Shown: positions 10,083 to 20,717, counted from the first letter of the stretch. The stretch: 47,249 nt of DNA from Chara braunii (GCA_003427395.1 BFEA01000156.1:1904483-1951731); one strand, 5' to 3'. Notes: generated by a model not told the origin, from the sequence alone. A program made the numbers and translations.

Positions 10083-10463
10083 ATGGACAAGTGGCAGTTC
10101 TCCCATGTGGCAAGTAGCAGAATGGTGGTAATGGGTGATGGAGGTAATCCCGTAGCCTCTCTTTCTCCCCTCTCCTCCGCATCTCTTCTCTCCCTACATG
10201 ATAAATTTTGTTATTTTTGCGAAGCAATTTCTCGCGTATATTCGGTCTCCATGCGTCCTAATGGGGAAGGCTATGCGGAATGGGTAGATTGTCGACAGTG
10301 CGTCGCACGAGCCCATGGCTCGTGCATCCAATACAGAAATGACAGAAAGCCGTGGTTGTACCCCATGTGTCGGGTTGACAAAATCCCGACCGAAGCTCGC
10401 TTTTTGGATGCCACGTCAGAAGGATTGGAGAAGACCCGGAAGTTTAGAAGGGTTGAAGTATGA
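10083..10463 (+). pseudogene. PHD-finger-like zinc domain inside gypsy-A pol
   Basis: 10209-10370 encodes CX2C, 23 residues, CX2C, X4, H, X2, C, 11 residues, then W-L-Y-P-M-C. This is the C4-H-C3 layout of a PHD finger, including the Trp two residues before the seventh ligand, but ligand seven is Tyr (TAC) where a Cys (TGC) is expected. Known PHD fingers bind histone H3 tails, so a targeting role parallel to a chromodomain is possible but is inference. The piece lies between RNase H and the integrase zinc-binding region, in a different frame from the RT. The stretch 10110-10200 between them is pyrimidine-rich and carries stops. A fuzzy RING or other treble-clef finger is the main alternative. 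Confidence 0.65.
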
Positions 10464-10475
10464 ACCGATATCGCT

Positions 10476-11708
10476 TTGATTGTTACCTTAGTGGGTAACC
10501 CCCTCCAGGATTTCACCAAGGAAGATCGGAGGAGGGTTAATGAAAGGGCTCAGGATTATCGATGGGTCGAGGGTAGGCTCGAAAAGCGGAAAACGGACGG
10601 CAGTGGGATTTGGATGGTTGTACCGCACCCGTTCATGAGGTATGACTGGGTGAAGACAGCTCACGAGGAAACGACGACCTATTTTGCCGTACGGATTATG
10701 AAGTCGGCAATCGACAAAAATGAATGGTACTGGTACAATATTCGGGACGATGTGAAGTTCATCGTCGCAAACTGCCAAGTCTGCGCTGCAAATAAGCCGT
10801 CGATTCAGCCGCTAAGATAGTTGAACGGCCTTTTCAAAGGGTTAGCACAGATACTACCGATATTGTGGTTCCCCGTGGTCCTAATAGCTATATATATTCA
10901 GTCCTGTTGGTATTTATCGACCATTTTTCGAAATGGATCGAGGCCTACCCATGTCGCACGCGGCAAGCCGCCGAGATCACGTGGTATGTTAACCGTTTTC
11001 TCGGGATGCACCAGGACACAGAAGAGATCCTGACCGATAATGGGGCGGAATTCAGAGGGGAAGTGTTGAGGAATCTGGTTATACACTGTGTCGCTGTGCG
11101 GAATACCGCACCCCACATGTCACAATCCAACGGCCTGGTAGAAAACACAAATAGGGTGATAAAGACAGCGTTGCGACGAAACATCGCGGCACGCGATCCG
11201 AGGCCTTGGCCCGATATCGTCGACCACATCCTAGCGGTCCACCGCGGAACGCCCCACGAATCGACGGGCCTGAGCCCCTTCCAATTAAGGAGCTCGAAAA
11301 CACAAAAAAACGACCGAGTTGGCCCACGACAGACAGGTCTGAAGCTACGAAGCCCGGAACGGGAACGCAGGTCCACGACCCCAGTACAAATTGGGGGACA
11401 TCGTGCAGGTGAGGAAATGTGCGTGTCAGGGTAAGTTAGCGCCACGATTCTTCGGGCGATTCCGCGTGATTGAGCTCGGACCGAACGACTTTAACACCGT
11501 GCGGCTTGCGCCTGAGGTCTCCGACAACCGATCGGCTCGACCGATCATCCGCCACGTGTCCTATCTACGTCCCCTTCCTTCTTCCCCATCTTCGCCTTCA
11601 TCCGACTCCTCCTCCGTTGAAGAAGAAGACGACGACTGCTTATCACCTGTCTATCCTTCTTCATCTCGTTCTTTCTCAGACACCCCGTCCCCGCCACCAT
11701 CGCCATGA
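10476..11708 (+). pseudogene. Gypsy-A integrase
   Basis: The zinc-binding region lies at 10650-10800 (AHEETTTYF...WYWYNIRDDV...NCQVCAANKP). The second His of the usual HHCC is replaced by Tyr. After TAG at 10818 and a frame change, the core follows: VFIDHFSKWIEAYP, LTDNGAEF and GLVENTNRVIK supply the D, D and E positions. Then TPHESTGLSPFQL. The C-terminal part is at 11391-11708, with PRFFGRFRVIEL and RPIIRHVSYLRPLP, then a serine/proline-rich acidic tail. No chromodomain was seen after it. Integration would be chromosomal, but the gene is broken. Confidence 0.9.
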
Positions 11709-12187
11709 GCTTTCTCACGGAGCAAGCCCTCGGCGACCATCTCTTAACGTCACGGGGTTACATGTCGGCGATTCGGAAGGTGTGCCATCCACAACTCAAC
11801 CAAGATCCTCTACGACTGGTGCAGTTCTTTTGCACTTCGGGAGTGTATGCAGCGGTCGAGTTCCGATTCGCAGGCAGTCCTCAGGCGGTGGTATTGGCAG
11901 AAGCGGTGGCTGTCCATCGGCGATCAGCTCCAGGGGTTAGCCACGTGTCCACGGTCGTCGGCTTCAGCGACGACATCAGCACAGTCAATGCGCTCCGGCA
12001 TATGGCCATCCGGACGTCACTAAGGAAGTGGGCGCAGCAACTAGCCACGAAGTGGAACCGCTCTCTTACACGCCAAGGGGATAATCTTTTCCCCACGGAC
12101 GGCGTCGAGCTCGGAGGGATCCGAGCATTCCAGCACGAGACAGCGGTGGTGCTGCCAGAACTCATCCCCTTCCAGCCTCCCAGATGA
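11705..12187 (+). CDS. ORF downstream of integrase, unknown function
   Basis: 160 codons, uninterrupted. The ATG overlaps the stop of the preceding integrase frame as ATGA, and its own TGA overlaps the next ATG (12184) as ATGA. The protein has no signal peptide or membrane segment that I can see, and no recognised motif. It has a mixed basic region (RTSLRKWAQQLATKWNRS) near the C-terminus. It could be an accessory ORF of the element. An intact frame in a decayed element is notable but could be chance. Confidence 0.45.
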   Translation: MSFLTEQALGDHLLTSRGYMSAIRKVCHPQLNQDPLRLVQFFCTSGVYAAVEFRFAGSPQAVVLAEAVAVHRRSAPGVSHVSTVVGFSDDISTVNALRHMAIRTSLRKWAQQLATKWNRSLTRQGDNLFPTDGVELGGIRAFQHETAVVLPELIPFQPPR

Positions 12188-13427
12188 ACCACTCCCAGCT
12201 GTCTACTTTTGCCCTCCCATCTCTCTTTCCCACCTTCTGGCAATCTAGTCTCCACCCTCGTCTCTCTTTTTGCTTAGAGCCGCTCGCAGTCCCCCTTCTC
12301 GATCTTGGGCAGTGGAGACTTTGGCGCAAGCACTTCGTCGAGCTTTTGGTGTGCTTGGTCGGGGTACGAATCACATGGACAAGGGACGAAGACCATCGCG
12401 AGTGGAGCGAGTACTTGGAGTGGCTGATTATCCAAGCCTGGAGAACGGACGTGGAAGGCGGTCTCTCGGATTCCTGTTTGGATCGGTGCGACCCAGTCAC
12501 GGGCAGCCAATCGTCCTAGAACTTTTAGTCCCACTCGCGCAATGGGTCGACGATCTTCCCCTGGAGATCGTCTCGCAAAGTGACGAGAGCCCGGTCCCGC
12601 ACGTCCTCATGCGGACCTTGACGCCGTATCTTCAGTGGTCAGCGTGCTTGGAGGAGCCGGGAAACGACCACAATCCGCCATCACGGCGGGACTATTTGAG
12701 CCCGCTGGAGATCATCGATCCCGCCTACTTTCGGGATCGAACGGCCACCGAAGACGAGGCAATAGCAGTTGAGGAAGAAGAAGAAGAGGAGGAGGACGAC
12801 GAGGAAGAAACTCCCGAAGAGGGGAGTTACAGTTTGACTCATCTACGTGGGAGTGTTTTACAATGTTCAGTGGAACAAATACAAGATAACATGGTGGTGG
12901 TTGAAACAGGGCTGAAAACTCGATTCATTTGTTTGAAACATGAACTGGAAGAAAAAAGGAAAATTGGAGATGAATTCAATTTTGGAGTAGAAAATGTAGA
13001 AGTGTTTGAGCACAACGAAGAGGAGCAAAGTGAGGAGGAGGAGGAAGAAGAATAAAACGACGAAGAGGAAGAGTTAGAGTTGGAGGAGTAGGAGTGGGAG
13101 ATCTCAGTGGAGGAAGGAGAGAAAGCGGACGCACAGGCGGAAGACCCCGAGGCGGCACGCAAGAGAGAAGAGATCGAGGCCGGGAAACAACAGCTGGAAT
13201 TCGCCAGTGGAGCCAATCAGCAAGTCGCCGACGATCCGGCCCGAGATCCCGAGCCGCCCAAGCCCGAGGATGGGGACCCAGCTGCCGAGACTTCGGCCGC
13301 ACCGGCAAGGCGGCGACGAAGCCGATCCCCCTCCCCCTCCACCACCGACCGTCCACCAGTTCAAGCCCGTACTGATGAGGGGCATCGGGCTTCGTCCCCG
13401 GTCGTTATCTCACCGTCCCCTTGACCA
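12184..13427 (+). pseudogene. Acidic and SR-rich ORF of gypsy-A
   Basis: It starts ATGA over the previous stop. The first frame (12184 to about 12500) contains WRKHFVELLVCLVGVRITW and REWSEYLEWL. The protein then continues in another frame from HGQPIVLELLVPLAQWVDD, so a frameshift sits near 12500. Next come a glutamate/aspartate run (about 12770-12815), an A-rich segment, a second Glu run (13018-13053), stops at 13053-13055 and 13089-13091, and an RRRRSRSPSPS tail (~13300-13345) ending at 13427. I recognise no catalytic domain. I associate this acidic plus SR composition with element-encoded proteins in charophyte genomes; that is familiarity, not a checked match. Confidence 0.55.
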
Positions 13428-14138
13428 TCTCACCCTCCGTCAGGCTACTACCCGCGTCACCTTCCCCCGCAACCCCTTTCCCATCGATACCTTTCGCTTC
13501 TTCTATGCTACCCGTCTTATTGTCAAAATCCATCTCCACCCCTCGACCCGATGCGCCCTCCCTGACTTCTACCTCCATGTCCTTCTTCTGAGCGCCGTGT
13601 GGCGAGGCCACAATATGGTCGAAGTTTACTTCATGATTACGGGGACTATCCCCGCATGCGAAAACTATGACCATTTCCGCACGACCCTCTTCCGCACCTT
13701 TGCCACCCTGTATCCAGACTACCTCCCTTCCCTCCCCCATAGTGGTAATCGCTTCCCCCGCTTCCACCGGATCTTCGATACCAAGAACTTTCGGAAACGG
13801 TGGCGAGGTTGGACAATTTCCTGCCCCCTCTCCCGATTAACCCTCACCCTCGCCATGCCCCCATGTACCGTCTTCCCTTCCCTCTCCCCACTGGGCACTG
13901 GTGATCGGTTGATTGGTGCGCGTGTCACTGCGATGACACGTGTGATCCCCTCCTTGGATTGTCAATGGTCCTTCCTGAGGAATTAGTAGTAAGAGTTGTG
14001 TTTGCCACACTGGACGACGTCCACACGCATTCATACGGTAAGTGGCACAAAAGGAAAAGCTCCACATATCGATCGATTAGAGAGATCTACACGTGTCAAC
14101 AAGTTAGCAGGAGCTTGCTAATATTGGAACCCCCTGGG
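13428..14138 (+). other. Unassigned stretch between gypsy-A ORFs and the possible LTR
   Basis: CT-rich sequence in 13430-13870. A long open frame on the plus strand (13207-13986) and one on the minus strand (13405-13767) overlap it, and neither has recognisable motifs. I saw no convincing polypurine tract directly before 14148. Confidence 0.4.
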
Positions 14139-14154
14139 CGTCACATATGTGACG
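14139..14154. repeat. 16-bp perfect palindrome at the possible LTR border
   Basis: CGTCACATATGTGACG is its own reverse complement. TGTGACG is also the terminal sequence of the gypsy-B insertion at 35606. Confidence 0.85.
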
Positions 14155-14820
14155 AACCGATTTCTGCACCGCGCGATTTTCGGCACGATAGCAATGAGGG
14201 GTCCTAAGCTGGGAACGATGGGCCAATTACGGGAGATTGGGATGGATGGGAAATTGCATCGGTGTCCTCGCGAAGTAAGAGGTGAGTTGAAGTGGGAGTC
14301 GGGCGACCCGACGAGCTGGTGCCAAACGCGCGGGGTTGACGCGGGCCACGACGGACTGTGGGCGCGGGCGAACCTGGCGGGTGCGGGAGGACTAAGTGGT
14401 GGTGCGAGACGACGGACTGTCCGCATCGGAGAGAGAGAGAGAGAGGAAGAGGGAGCTGAGGTTGATGGACGCGAATTTGCTGTTTCTTTTGTCTTTTCTC
14501 CCTCTCTGCTGGTGTATATAAATTTTGATTTCGGATCTGGGCGATTTGCCCGTTTTTGTTTTCGGAATCTTGGCTTGGTTTTCTTTCGCCCACATTCATC
14601 TTTGCGATTTCCATCTCGGATATTGAGTGCATTATGTTGAATGAATGGATGAATGGATGTTGTATCTGGTTGCTTGACCGTATGTATGATTTTGGCCTTT
14701 GCTAATCGTTTTGATGCATTCATGAGTAGGGAAGGAATTTTTGCGTAGTCATCAATACGGCTTCCGTTCTTGTTTACCCATTGATTGAGCTGTTGCGATT
14801 GTTGCATCTTGCCGGCTCAA
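14148..14820 (+). repeat. Possible gypsy-A LTR
   Basis: It begins TGTGACG, has a TATA box at 14515-14522 in a plausible mid-LTR position, a GA microsatellite at 14429-14445, and a T-rich, gene-poor second half. The right end is uncertain; CTTGCCGGCTCA at 14808-14819 ends in CA. No second LTR copy is present in the window to confirm it. Confidence 0.35.
14515..14522 (+). promoter_or_regulatory. TATA box in the possible LTR
   Basis: TATATAAA follows a pyrimidine-rich stretch (ctccctctctgctggtg). A start site about 25-35 bp downstream would lie near 14545-14555. Confidence 0.4.
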
Positions 14821-16083
14821 AAATTACGGAGTGATTAGATGATCGGACAACTATTTTGCCCAGAAGCCAGCGAACGCCGCGCACGGGCGCGCATAGGTGC
14901 GGTCTGATCTGCGCACTTACACGTGTCCCCGCGCGTCGATTCACATCCCACCACATATAAAAAGGTTAACGATTGCGGGGATATTGCCTGATTGGATGTG
15001 GCCATTCCGCGTCAGCAACAAAGCAATCATCCCGAGTGAACACGTGTAAGCGCGACTCGCACAGCCTACATTTGCTCACAGGCGGTGATCGCAATCGATG
15101 AAGACACGCCCTTAGGAATGTCGCGGCTCTACGATGACATAATGACGCGCTCCAGGAGCTCAGAGTCGTCGTACGACCCGGAGTACTTCACCCCTTGGAT
15201 TGAGGAATGCCTCCGACAGAGGTTCCCCTGCCTAATCGAGAACCGACTGTGTCCTAGGGAGTTCCACTGTGCCACAACCAGCGATCCACGGTGTTCTGAT
15301 TTCCCTGCTTCGGACCACACCCACTACTTTATTTCCCCTGGCTTTGTCGTCATCTCCACTAACTTCCCTCCCTTCCATCTTCTTCTCCCGTATCATCAAC
15401 TCAGGGTCATCCCGTGGAAAGCCATAGCCCCCTACTGGCCCCGCACGCTCTGCAGAAACTGCCGACAACACGGCAACCAGAGAGCCTTGGGACCGCGAGG
15501 GCCCAACCAAAACGTACGACGACCGGCGCCACGTGGCGACAACCGACGACCTGACTCATCGGGATCACACCCACCCCGAAGGGACCTTTCGATGAACCGC
15601 CGTCCTCAACACAGATGGATCACGCGGCCATAAATGACCCGCGCATGCCATCTGCCTTATGACCAGAAGTGGTCCGCCCTCTCTGCCAAATTGCACCCGT
15701 GCCCCCGAAAAACTCTGCCACAAGAGATCTCAGTTCTGACCTGGGACTCCACCCCCAGTTTCCCAAAAATCCTTGGCACACCCCTTTTCGCATTTCCAGG
15801 CCCACACCCCACTCCGATCACGAAGTCGCGCTGGCGTGAGGTTTTTCGTAATTTCTCCCAGCGCACTCCTACTCCCACTATCCTACCTCAGTGTCTAGCA
15901 CTCAGGATTGTCACCCTCCAGCCTTGGGGGTGACCTGACCGAACCGTGGTTGTACTACCAGGGCTAAGCCGAGTCCCACACACCCCACTCAGCCCTGATG
16001 GAAGCATATTTGTGCGAGGCTTGTCGCCCAGGTACTTCAGGTGCTAGGTACAGACGTGTCACTACAAGTCCCATAGGTGGACC
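14821..16083. other. Unassigned interval with one hypothetical ORF
   Basis: A plus-strand frame (15085-15633, 182 codons) has a C-terminal Arg/Pro/Asn-rich stretch after CRNCRQHG, but no full zinc knuckle. It may be gag-like debris or chance. A second TATA-like word (tataaaaagg) lies near 14956. Nothing else was recognised. Confidence 0.35.
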
Positions 16084-16224
16084 TTTTTTTTTTTTTTTTT
16101 TTTTTTAAAAACATCCCTCACGGGTGATAGTGGTGCTGGTAGGAGCAGACACCACTATCACTCCAGGGGAGGCTCCATCTATTGGTGGGGAGCTTCACCT
16201 GCTCGAAACCCGGTCCAGCGTCCC
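16084..16224 (-). repeat. Three-hairpin dispersed repeat, copy C
   Basis: 23 T's (16084-16106), then a perfect 12-bp variable stem, GTGATAGTGGTG (16124-16135) with CACCACTATCAC (16150-16161). The loop ctggtaggagcaga is the complement of the loop in copy G (43216). GCTCC...GGAGC around tctattggtggg and a partly damaged head (GCTCGAAACCCGGTCCAGC) follow. Confidence 0.88.
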
Positions 16225-18121
16225 ATTAACATCAGGTAACCCAAATTTGTTGAGAATGAGTCTGAAACCTGTCACCATTGATTGCCCTGGAGTCCAAGGG
16301 ATTGACAGCACAGGTTATGGGGTGTACAATGACTTATTGACCTTTGTCTATATCTTTCCGGGGCCTTGCTCAAGCGGGTACAGAAGGGGGGTTGGTAGGT
16401 GGCAGTTGGAATGATGAGGATGGGGCTCCTTCCTCCAAGGGGCGACCGGATGAAGGGGCTCCATCCTCCATTTCCGCTGCCCAGCTAACGGACTCCTCTC
16501 CTGTTCAGGTTTAGCGGGCCATCTCTATTCCCTCTATTTCCTACTCCCTGCCGTACCAGCTTAATTCCATCAATGTGTGATTAGGGAGGGGGAAAGGGTC
16601 TGGGAAATTTGTGGGAGGGGGCCGGGGGATCTCGTCAGTGATCGTGGTTCAATAATTGAAACAGAGTCGATAATTTTCTCCCTTGGCTCGGTAACGCTCA
16701 GTGTGGTGACAGTTGCTGCACAAAGTGTCCGGCCAATGAGGCGCCACTGCCGACCACAGGATGACGATCAATTCATTAAACGGCAACAACAGGGAATAAG
16801 GCGGAAAATGTGTATCAACAATGACAAATCCCGCACGGACAAATCCGGAGCACCGGGCTCTAGTGGAAAGTAATAACGCCCACCGATCTTAGCGACGGCT
16901 TCTCATACGTCCCATTCACATGCACGTGTCCTTTCCTCGTTATACGGGAAGGGGTGCGGCGGGGGCATGGGAAGTCGGCGCCCAGTCAGATTGGAGAAGT
17001 CGATCCACATGGCAAAAAGGACAAAGTGCAAAATCTTTCCCTAATCATGCATCATTCATTCAATCGCACTACTTGATTCAGCCCCACGTTTCATCAGGTC
17101 AATCAATCAACATCCCCGTCATGCTTGCACAAGTTCATCAGACATAATCCATTTCATGCACATACTAAACTGAGCAGAAAAAAATCACCATAGTCCATCC
17201 ATTATAGTAGAAACATAACAGAAGGAAGGTGTGAAGGAGGAGAGACGTAGATCAGAGGAGAGAAGGAAGAGGAAGACAATTATACAAGAAAGTCCGGTGA
17301 TCTTGACAAGAAATTTCGGCTATAATGTCGGGTGAACGGAACTCACACTCGAAGGCTAGACTTGAGACAAAAGAAGCGCATCCGCCATGAAATTTCACTT
17401 TGGCCCCAGGCCATACATTCACTCAACTTCAGATTACAATTTTCACATAGGCACCGACAATCCCTGTCGTCATGTGCTACTCCCACCATAGCGATCATCA
17501 CCCCGTCGACTCGGTCTCTGCACGGTCTTGCCCGGATCCCACAGCCCGTCGGGCGATCCAGCGCACAACCGGCAAGACTACAGTCATCTCGTCAAGATTT
17601 TTCGACTCGCACTTTCACGCGTACCATCTACCCACTGCTTCCTGGAAGTTGGTCGATAAGTCGAGAGAGAGATTTTCGGGCGCGCTTGCGGAATTTATAG
17701 TTGCGGAAAAGGAAGTAGATGCTAGGAAGGATTGAGACCGATGTAGGGAGGGGTAAAGGAAAGCTCGGGGATAATTGCCTGAGGAAAGCCATGTCGATCC
17801 TTTGGAACCCAGTCGTAGCCAATCAGAATCGTCGTGTAACAGGGATTTCCTTCTTACACGGTGTGTCTCCTTGGCTAGAGGGGAGGAGGAGAAAATCGAC
17901 ACGGTATTCCGGCGCAAGGATTAGAGCGGGGAGAAGAAGGGCGCGAAAGACAGTGCGAAACAGGACCAAGATTCAGATTATCAAGAAAGAGAAGAGGCAC
18001 GGGAGGCAAGGGAGGGATGAAAAACGGTTACAGAGAGAGGAGCGTGAGCGCGAAGAAGAGAGTGTTGAAGGTAGCAAGGGAAGCGGGGAGGGGAAGTTCG
18101 CAAGGTTTAAGGAGAGAGTGT
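16225..18121. other. Unassigned interval
   Basis: No gene recognised. 17200-17290 and 17930-18110 are purine-rich and give Lys/Arg/Glu-rich translations that look compositional. Open frames at 17332-17735 have no motif. Confidence 0.35.
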
Positions 18122-18545
18122 CACAGAGTGAGAGTGTTAAAGGAAGGGGACTGTTGGGTAGTCTTCAGGCCCGAGCTGCCCATTCAAAAACTCCCCATTG
18201 ACCCGGATGAATGGAGGTGGTGGATTCCCTCGCGGGACCCGCAACCCCGATACCGGTACCTGCACAGCTTGGGGGTTAAGGCCACTTACAGGTTACTAAG
18301 ATTCCCTCGCGGGACCCACAACCCCTTCCTTCAACACTCTCACCAGCCATAACAGACAGCTTCGGGAGCCAGAACACCTCATCCGGGACCCCAGGTACCA
18401 GTCTGTTCTGGCTGGTCCTATAAAACAGATTTACCAACGCTTCCTCTCGGCTAGTCGTCAATACTTGACTAACACGAGCCTCATCCCCGTCGATAGCCAC
18501 CCAATCTCCCTCCAGAAACTGTTGGCCAAGTCGCAATACCTGCCC
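18122..18545. pseudogene. Rearranged LINE ORF2 fragment, two halves in opposite orientation
   Basis: 18122-18301 (+) encodes HRVRVLKEGDCWVVFRPELP, LPIDPDEWRWW and SLGVKATYRLLR, matching the ORF2 linker region (compare 41900-42080). 18545-18351 (-) encodes GQVLRLGQQFLEGDWVAIDG through DEVFWLPKLSV, which matches the part immediately upstream in ORF2 (compare 41710-41890). The two halves face each other. A 17-bp word, GATTCCCTCGCGGGACC, occurs at both 18221-18237 and 18298-18314, the second at the breakpoint. Confidence 0.8.
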
Positions 18546-18853
18546 CATGCTAAGGGGAGGAAGAAAATTACTTTTGCGAGATTTTCCCCTGGCTCCGACC
18601 AGCATCGACTAAATATCAGCTCACCAATAGACACTAGAGTGCCTTCCACCCTCGGCAACTCCCCAGATCTCTCTACCAGGTCTCATGCCCCCGTACCGCT
18701 CGGGTTACAGGGCAGCACGACCAAGCCCCAACACCGACCAGCATCGTTCTGACCTCGTCCATTCGCAAACCACTGGGACCAAGGCCATGAGCAGATACCA
18801 GACAAGCTACCAATCGTCACCATAGCTGTAGTTTCGATCATCCACTCTTTCTA

Positions 18854-19217
18854 TGTAGCACCATGTTCGCATTCGGAGGCGAACGCGAACATGTTCGCCC
18901 GCCTCGAACATGTTCGCCCGAACGCAAACAAGCGTTCAAAACCCTCCGAACGCGAACATAAAAAATGTGGAAAAAAAAAAACAAAACAAGTTATCAAAAA
19001 AATATGAAAACAATATATGTTATGTAAAATACCAATACAAGCAACTTTTGCCTTGGAGTCATGTTCAAATTCGTAGCCAATCATGAGTTAAAAATCAAAA
19101 ACCAACAAACAATTTATTTATTTATTTTTTTAACGAAAAAACATTATGTTCGCCCAAACATGTTCGCGAGCTGTTCGCGCGACCGTGAAGGGGCACGAAC
19201 ATGTTCGCCGTGCTACA
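18854..19217. mobile_element. Small TIR element (MITE-like), 364 bp
   Basis: TGTAGCAC at 18854-18861 is matched by GTGCTACA at 19210-19217. Inside are about six copies of the word ATGTTCG, often as the palindrome CGAACATGTTCG, in both end regions, with an A-rich middle (18960-19130). CACTCTTTC lies at 18843-18851 and again at 19221-19229, close to but not touching the TIR ends. There is no coding capacity. Confidence 0.65.
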
Positions 19218-20717
19218 CAACACTCTTTCAAGCACTGGCTGCAGTCATCCAACAATAAATCCTTCTCAACCTTACTCCGGGAATTGTAGATAGTTTCTTC
19301 GGGACAGCATACTCGGCTGGCTGCTGAGAAGGGGTCGCCCAGCGCTTGAGTAGCAAGAGAGAGCGATAGCACATGCCACATTGTAATTTGACAAGGCAAT
19401 ACTGTAGATTAGCGTCAAACATCCAATCGTGAGTGTTACCACTCTGGAGAAACGCCAACTGCACGTGTTGCAAATAGAAGACACTAGCACAAGGCACGTC
19501 GCTGGTTGTCGGGACAATGGGGCTGACTGGCAAAATGCATCCAGTAGTCGGTTATGCGTATTGACTTCACTATGAGATGTCTTATAGTATACAGTGTTTG
19601 ATATAATGTATGACGACGAATCAACGCTCGTACACCGGTGCATTGGAGATAAGACTTAGCATAGGATTGAGCATGGGCAAATTGCTGGCTAGTACAAATC
19701 ACAATACCACAATATCTTAGATTCTCAATTGACGTCGCTCGTGTAGGAATTTGGGGCGCTGCTGTTCATCTTCACGTTGGCAGTCGGGGAGTGCTGTTCA
19801 AATGTTAATCGCTGCTGCTAAAGCGTTTGTTCATTAAATTGATCGCTAAACGATGATCAGGAGTTGAGGGTAACAGATGCTGCTAATGTTCATCAAGTAG
19901 ATACTAGGTTGGTGATGTTAGTGCGATACTCATATTCAGTATTGGGAGTTGATGCTGTTCATCTCATGGTTCGTAAGCGATACTAGTGTAATGATTGGAC
20001 GACGAGTGCGAGAGTGGGCGTTGAAGCTCATCATGTGAGGGTTGCGCGCTGGTGTAACTCATCAACATAGCAGAAGGGATGGGCTGTTAGGATGATGAGC
20101 ACAAACGTTGTAGTAACTGCTCACCAAGTGAGGGGTAGGTTGATGATGCTACTGTGTTGCTCAAGTGAGCTTGATCGGTGAGATAAGGGAATCATAGCAA
20201 GAGTGAAGGGCAAGGGAATGGAAGGAGAGTGGTGAAAGAGGAGGAACAAGATGTTCATGTCTTGATCGGAGAAGTGTGTGGAGAGGCAAGATCATCTATC
20301 AACTACCCGGTGCAGAAGGAAGTGCTTTCAGCGAAGGACATTATCAACTGAAAAGTAGCCACAAGAAACGAAGTGTTCGTGCAAATTGTACCAGGTGTGA
20401 TCCTTCCTAATTACCCACCGGCCTCCCTATTACCTCAATCACGAGTGTCCCCTGGGATCCCAAGCCTTCTTCACATAAGACTAAGTGTTCAAATTATTAA
20501 TAAAAGATCAACAAGTTTTAGAAAAGTAATAAGAATAAATAATTAATTGTAATTTATTTATTTATTTATTTATTTTATTTTATTTTTTATTTTTATTTTT
20601 TTTGAGCTAACTTACATATCAATAATTCCATTAATTAAAAAAAAAAAAGGGTAGATAAGGTAGTAGGATATATTAATCCGTGTCTCCACTTCTCAGTTCC
20701 CTGATAAGCTTGACACT
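19218..20717. other. Unassigned interval with TTTA-rich tract
   Basis: No gene recognised. 19790-20200 has loosely repeated gctgttcatc / gatgctgttcatc words. 20540-20605 is a TTTA/TTTTA microsatellite and 20637-20648 an A-run, just before LINE-C. Minus-strand frames at 19230-19700 have no family motif. Confidence 0.4.

Larger units (their letters stand above)
8205..13427 (+). mobile_element. Gypsy-A: Ty3/gypsy LTR retrotransposon, decayed
   Basis: Domain order is RT, RNase H, PHD-like finger, integrase zinc-binding region, integrase core, integrase C-terminus, then extra ORFs. RT-RNase H-integrase is the Ty3/gypsy order. No gag or protease was seen, and the 5' end starts abruptly after the T/G tract, so the left side is truncated. 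A possible 3' LTR starts at 14148. Reading frames switch around 10110-10200 and 10820-10865, with stops at 8561, 9554, 9935 and others. Confidence 0.9.

Noticed and set aside
12839-13216. Minus-strand serine-rich open frame
   Set aside because: It is the complement of the Glu-rich codons of the plus-strand ORF, so its openness is compositional.
15085-15633. Gag protein of a second gypsy element
   Set aside because: A CRNC...H stretch is suggestive, but there is no complete zinc knuckle and no primer-binding site nearby. Left as hypothetical.
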